Below, one piece after another: positions 5,242 through 7,058 of a stretch of DNA of 7,058 nucleotides. The notes beneath the pieces are model-generated. The model was not told the DNA's origin and ran no database searches. It saw nothing but the letters and a program-made list of their open reading frames with translations. The stretch spans positions 1-7,058 of the forward strand of contig SIAG01000215.1 of the NCBI GenBank assembly GCA_009691925.1, in the 5' to 3' direction. A program made the translations under genes and the position numbers. The DNA is from Planctomycetaceae bacterium. GTDB taxonomy: Bacteria; Planctomycetota; Planctomycetia; Pirellulales; UBA1268. Positions within the stretch are counted from its first letter, which is position 1, and each line of letters starts with the position of its first letter.

Positions 5242-6654
5242 ATGAAGCCCCGCGAAGTGCTGGCGATGTGCCGAGAGAAGGAGGTCAAGGCGGTCGATCT
5301 GCGGTTTTCCGACTTCCTCGGTGCCTGGCAGCATCTCACGATCCCGGTCGGGAAGCTCGAGGAGGATACGTTCGGCGACGGCCTCGGCTTCGACGGCTCG
5401 AGCCTCCGCGGCTGGCAGCGCGTCGACGAGAGTGACATGCTCCTCGTCCCCCAGCCCGACACGGCGGTCGTCGATCCCTTCACGGCCCTCCCCACGCTGT
5501 CGATGATCTGCAACATCCAGGATCCGATCACCCGCGAGGACTACTCCCGCGATCCGCGCTACGTCGCCCGCAAGGCGGTCAATTATCTCAAGAGCACCGG
5601 AATCGCCGATACCTGCTTCGTCGGGCCGGAGGCGGAGTTCTTCGTCTTCGACGATGTCCGCTTCGACCAAAACGCCCACGAGGGCTACTACCACGTCGAT
5701 TCCTCTGAAGCGGAATGGAACCGCGGGCGGAAGGAGGGGCCGAACCTCGGCGGCAAGCTCCGCTTCAAGGGGGGGAACTGCCCGTTGCCACCAGGCGACC
5801 AGATGATGGACCTGCGCAACGAGATGATGCAGGCGATGATCCAGTCGGGGATCGACGTCGAGGCCCAGCATCACGAGGTGGCCACCGCGGGGCAGTGCGA
5901 GATCGACATGCACTACCAGGAATTGGTGCGGATGGCCGATCAGGTCTGCCTCTACAAATACATCGTCAAGAACGTCGCCCGCCGCCACGGGAAGACGGCG
6001 ACCTTCATGCCGAAGCCGATCCACGGCGACAACGGCTCGGGGATGCACGTCCATCTCTCGCTGTGGCGGGACGGTCAGCCGCTCTTCGCTGGCACCGGCT
6101 ACGCCGGGCTCTCCGAGATGGCGCTGCTTGCCATCGGCGGCATCCTCCGCCATGCCCCAGCCCTGCTGGCCCTCACCAATCCGACGACAAACAGCTACAA
6201 GCGGCTCGTCCCCGGCTATGAGGCGCCGGTGAATCTCGCCTACTCCCAGCGCAACCGATCGGCCGCCTGCCGGATCCCGATGTACTCGACCAACCCGAAG
6301 ACGAAGCGGGTCGAGTTTCGTTGTCCCGACCCGACCTGCAACCCCTACTTCGCCTTCTCGGCGATCCTCCTGGCGGCGATCGACGGCATCCAAAACAAGC
6401 TCCATCCGGGCGAGCCGCTCGACCGCGACATCTACGATCTCCCGGCGGAGGAGTTCAAGAAGGTGCCGCGGGCGCCGGGGTCGCTCGAGGAGGCGCTTGC
6501 GGCCCTCGAGGCCGACCACGACTTCCTGCTGCGGGGGGATGTCTTCACCCCCGACGTCCTCGAGCACTGGGTAAAGCACAAGCGCGAGGAGGAGATCGCC
6601 CCGATGCGCCTCCGGCCGCACCCGTACGAGTTTTGCCTCTATTACGACGTGTGA
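5242..6654 (+). CDS. glnA: Type I glutamine synthetase
   Basis: This 470-aa protein catalyses ATP-dependent amidation of glutamate with ammonia to glutamine, the entry step of nitrogen assimilation, as a cytoplasmic dodecamer. The length is normal for GSI and landmark residues sit at almost the E. coli positions: latch D51 (DGSS), metal ligands E130 and E132 (GPEAEFF), E212 and E220 (HHEVATAGQCE), H269 (GSGMHVH) and E358 (RVEFR), and substrate residues R321, E327, R339 and R344. NPTTNSYKRLVPGYEAP is intact. Y398 in DIYDLPAEE matches the adenylylated Tyr397 of the GSI-beta subtype, so control by GlnE-type adenylylation is possible, although no glnE or PII gene is in view. The ATG start is preceded by AGGA at 5227-5230. 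It is divergent from the copper-enzyme gene. No clear terminator follows the stop. Confidence 0.97.
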   Translation: MKPREVLAMCREKEVKAVDLRFSDFLGAWQHLTIPVGKLEEDTFGDGLGFDGSSLRGWQRVDESDMLLVPQPDTAVVDPFTALPTLSMICNIQDPITREDYSRDPRYVARKAVNYLKSTGIADTCFVGPEAEFFVFDDVRFDQNAHEGYYHVDSSEAEWNRGRKEGPNLGGKLRFKGGNCPLPPGDQMMDLRNEMMQAMIQSGIDVEAQHHEVATAGQCEIDMHYQELVRMADQVCLYKYIVKNVARRHGKTATFMPKPIHGDNGSGMHVHLSLWRDGQPLFAGTGYAGLSEMALLAIGGILRHAPALLALTNPTTNSYKRLVPGYEAPVNLAYSQRNRSAACRIPMYSTNPKTKRVEFRCPDPTCNPYFAFSAILLAAIDGIQNKLHPGEPLDRDIYDLPAEEFKKVPRAPGSLEEALAALEADHDFLLRGDVFTPDVLEHWVKHKREEEIAPMRLRPHPYEFCLYYDV

Positions 6655-6898
6655 GCCGCAGACCTGTGGAGGTTCGGCCGGGGGTGTTTCAGCGAACGGG
6701 CCAGTGGGGCACCGTCGACGGGCGGGGGACAAGGGGCCAATCGAGTGCTGGCGAGATCGGACGGTGGCTCCCCCCGGTGACTCGTGCGATCCCGGGAGGA
6801 CGCGGCAGCCCATGGCGTCCGGGTGGCGGTTCGAGCTATCATCGCGACCGCGGTTGCCGGACGACGCCTTGACAGCCGTGCCCGAAACGGTGACGCCG
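6655..6898. other. Intergenic spacer between glnA and acyltransferase gene
   Basis: I see no gene, repeat or convincing rho-independent terminator in these 244 bases. TATCAT at 6837-6842 is a fair -10 candidate for the downstream gene, but no -35 lies at the expected distance. Confidence 0.4.
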
Positions 6899-7058
6899 AT
6901 GAAGCCCACCGATGCATACCGCCCCGACATCGATGGGCTGCGGGCCCTGTCCGTCATCGTCGTCGTCCTCTTCCACGCCGGACTCGGTGTGACCGGGGGC
7001 TTCGTCGGCGTGGACGTGTTCTTCGTGATCTCCGGTTATCTGATCACCTCGTTGATCC
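6899..7058 (+). CDS. Acyltransferase-3 family membrane protein (OafA/YrhL-like), N-terminus only
   Basis: The 53 visible residues begin MKPTDAYRPDIDGLRALSV and continue through VVVLFHAGLGV, GGFVGVDVFFVISGYL and ITSLI. This is the canonical N-terminus of integral-membrane acyltransferase-3 proteins: the RPDIDGLRA motif, a first membrane helix with the family's conserved His (LFHAG), then the GGFVGVDVFFVISGYLIT motif. Such enzymes move acyl groups, often acetyl, onto surface polysaccharides, lipids or antibiotics; the substrate cannot be told from this fragment. ATG 6899 is preferred because GGTGA (6889-6893) lies 5 nt upstream. In-frame GTG codons at 6878 and 6890 and a TTG at 6869 are alternatives. 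Most of the protein lies beyond the right edge. Confidence 0.9.
   Translation, partial: MKPTDAYRPDIDGLRALSVIVVVLFHAGLGVTGGFVGVDVFFVISGYLITSLI

Noticed and set aside
6869..6874. Perfect TTGACA as a -35 box for the acyltransferase gene
   Set aside because: No -10-like hexamer lies 16-18 bp downstream, and that position would fall at or within the start region of the gene.
5215..6957. A 580-codon minus-strand open frame opposite glnA
   Set aside because: It is the complement of a highly conserved glutamine synthetase in the same codon register, so its openness follows from glnA codon bias.

Overview
This is a high-GC window with the gene repertoire of a planctomycete, most likely in or near the Pirellulales; this is inferred from protein content because no rRNA or other marker is present. 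The diagnostic features are a secreted planctomycete-type cytochrome (PSCyt1-DUF1549-DUF1553, 'PSD1' architecture) and a secreted redoxin / cytochrome c / copper type II monooxygenase-like fusion. Both are typical of the phylum's large sets of exported haem proteins.

Layout. (1) Positions 1-2197, minus strand: a PSD1-type cytochrome whose C-terminus runs off the left edge. (2) Positions 2198-2324: a short spacer with a 12-bp tandem repeat. (3) Positions 2325-2450: an orphan copy of the last 39 codons of the next minus-strand gene. (4) Positions 2451-3115: a lower-GC insert with one plus-strand gene for a 166-aa protein I do not recognise, which has a very strong Shine-Dalgarno sequence. (5) Positions 3121-5031, minus strand: the intact redoxin/cytochrome/copper enzyme, whose 3' end matches block 3 at 123 of 126 positions. 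(6) Positions 5032-5241: a divergent intergenic region. (7) Positions 5242-6654, plus strand: glnA, a type I glutamine synthetase with all landmark residues and the adenylylation tyrosine. (8) Positions 6655-6898: a spacer. (9) From 6899 to the right edge, plus strand: the N-terminus of an acyltransferase-3 (OafA/YrhL-like) membrane protein.

The most unusual structure is blocks 3 to 5: a single gene in opposite orientation, bracketed by direct repeats of its neighbour's 3' end. Removing one 791-bp unit (2325-3115) would leave the copper enzyme followed about 130 bp later by the PSD1 cytochrome on the same strand, a plausible two-gene export/redox operon. It therefore looks as if a small cargo gene entered at the gene end while the host ORF kept or regained a complete 3' end. 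No recombinase is visible, so the mechanism is inference.

Functionally, the two minus-strand genes encode exported proteins with haem and copper sites and may work together in periplasmic redox chemistry. glnA is a housekeeping nitrogen-assimilation gene transcribed divergently. The acyltransferase probably modifies a cell-surface or extracellular glycan.
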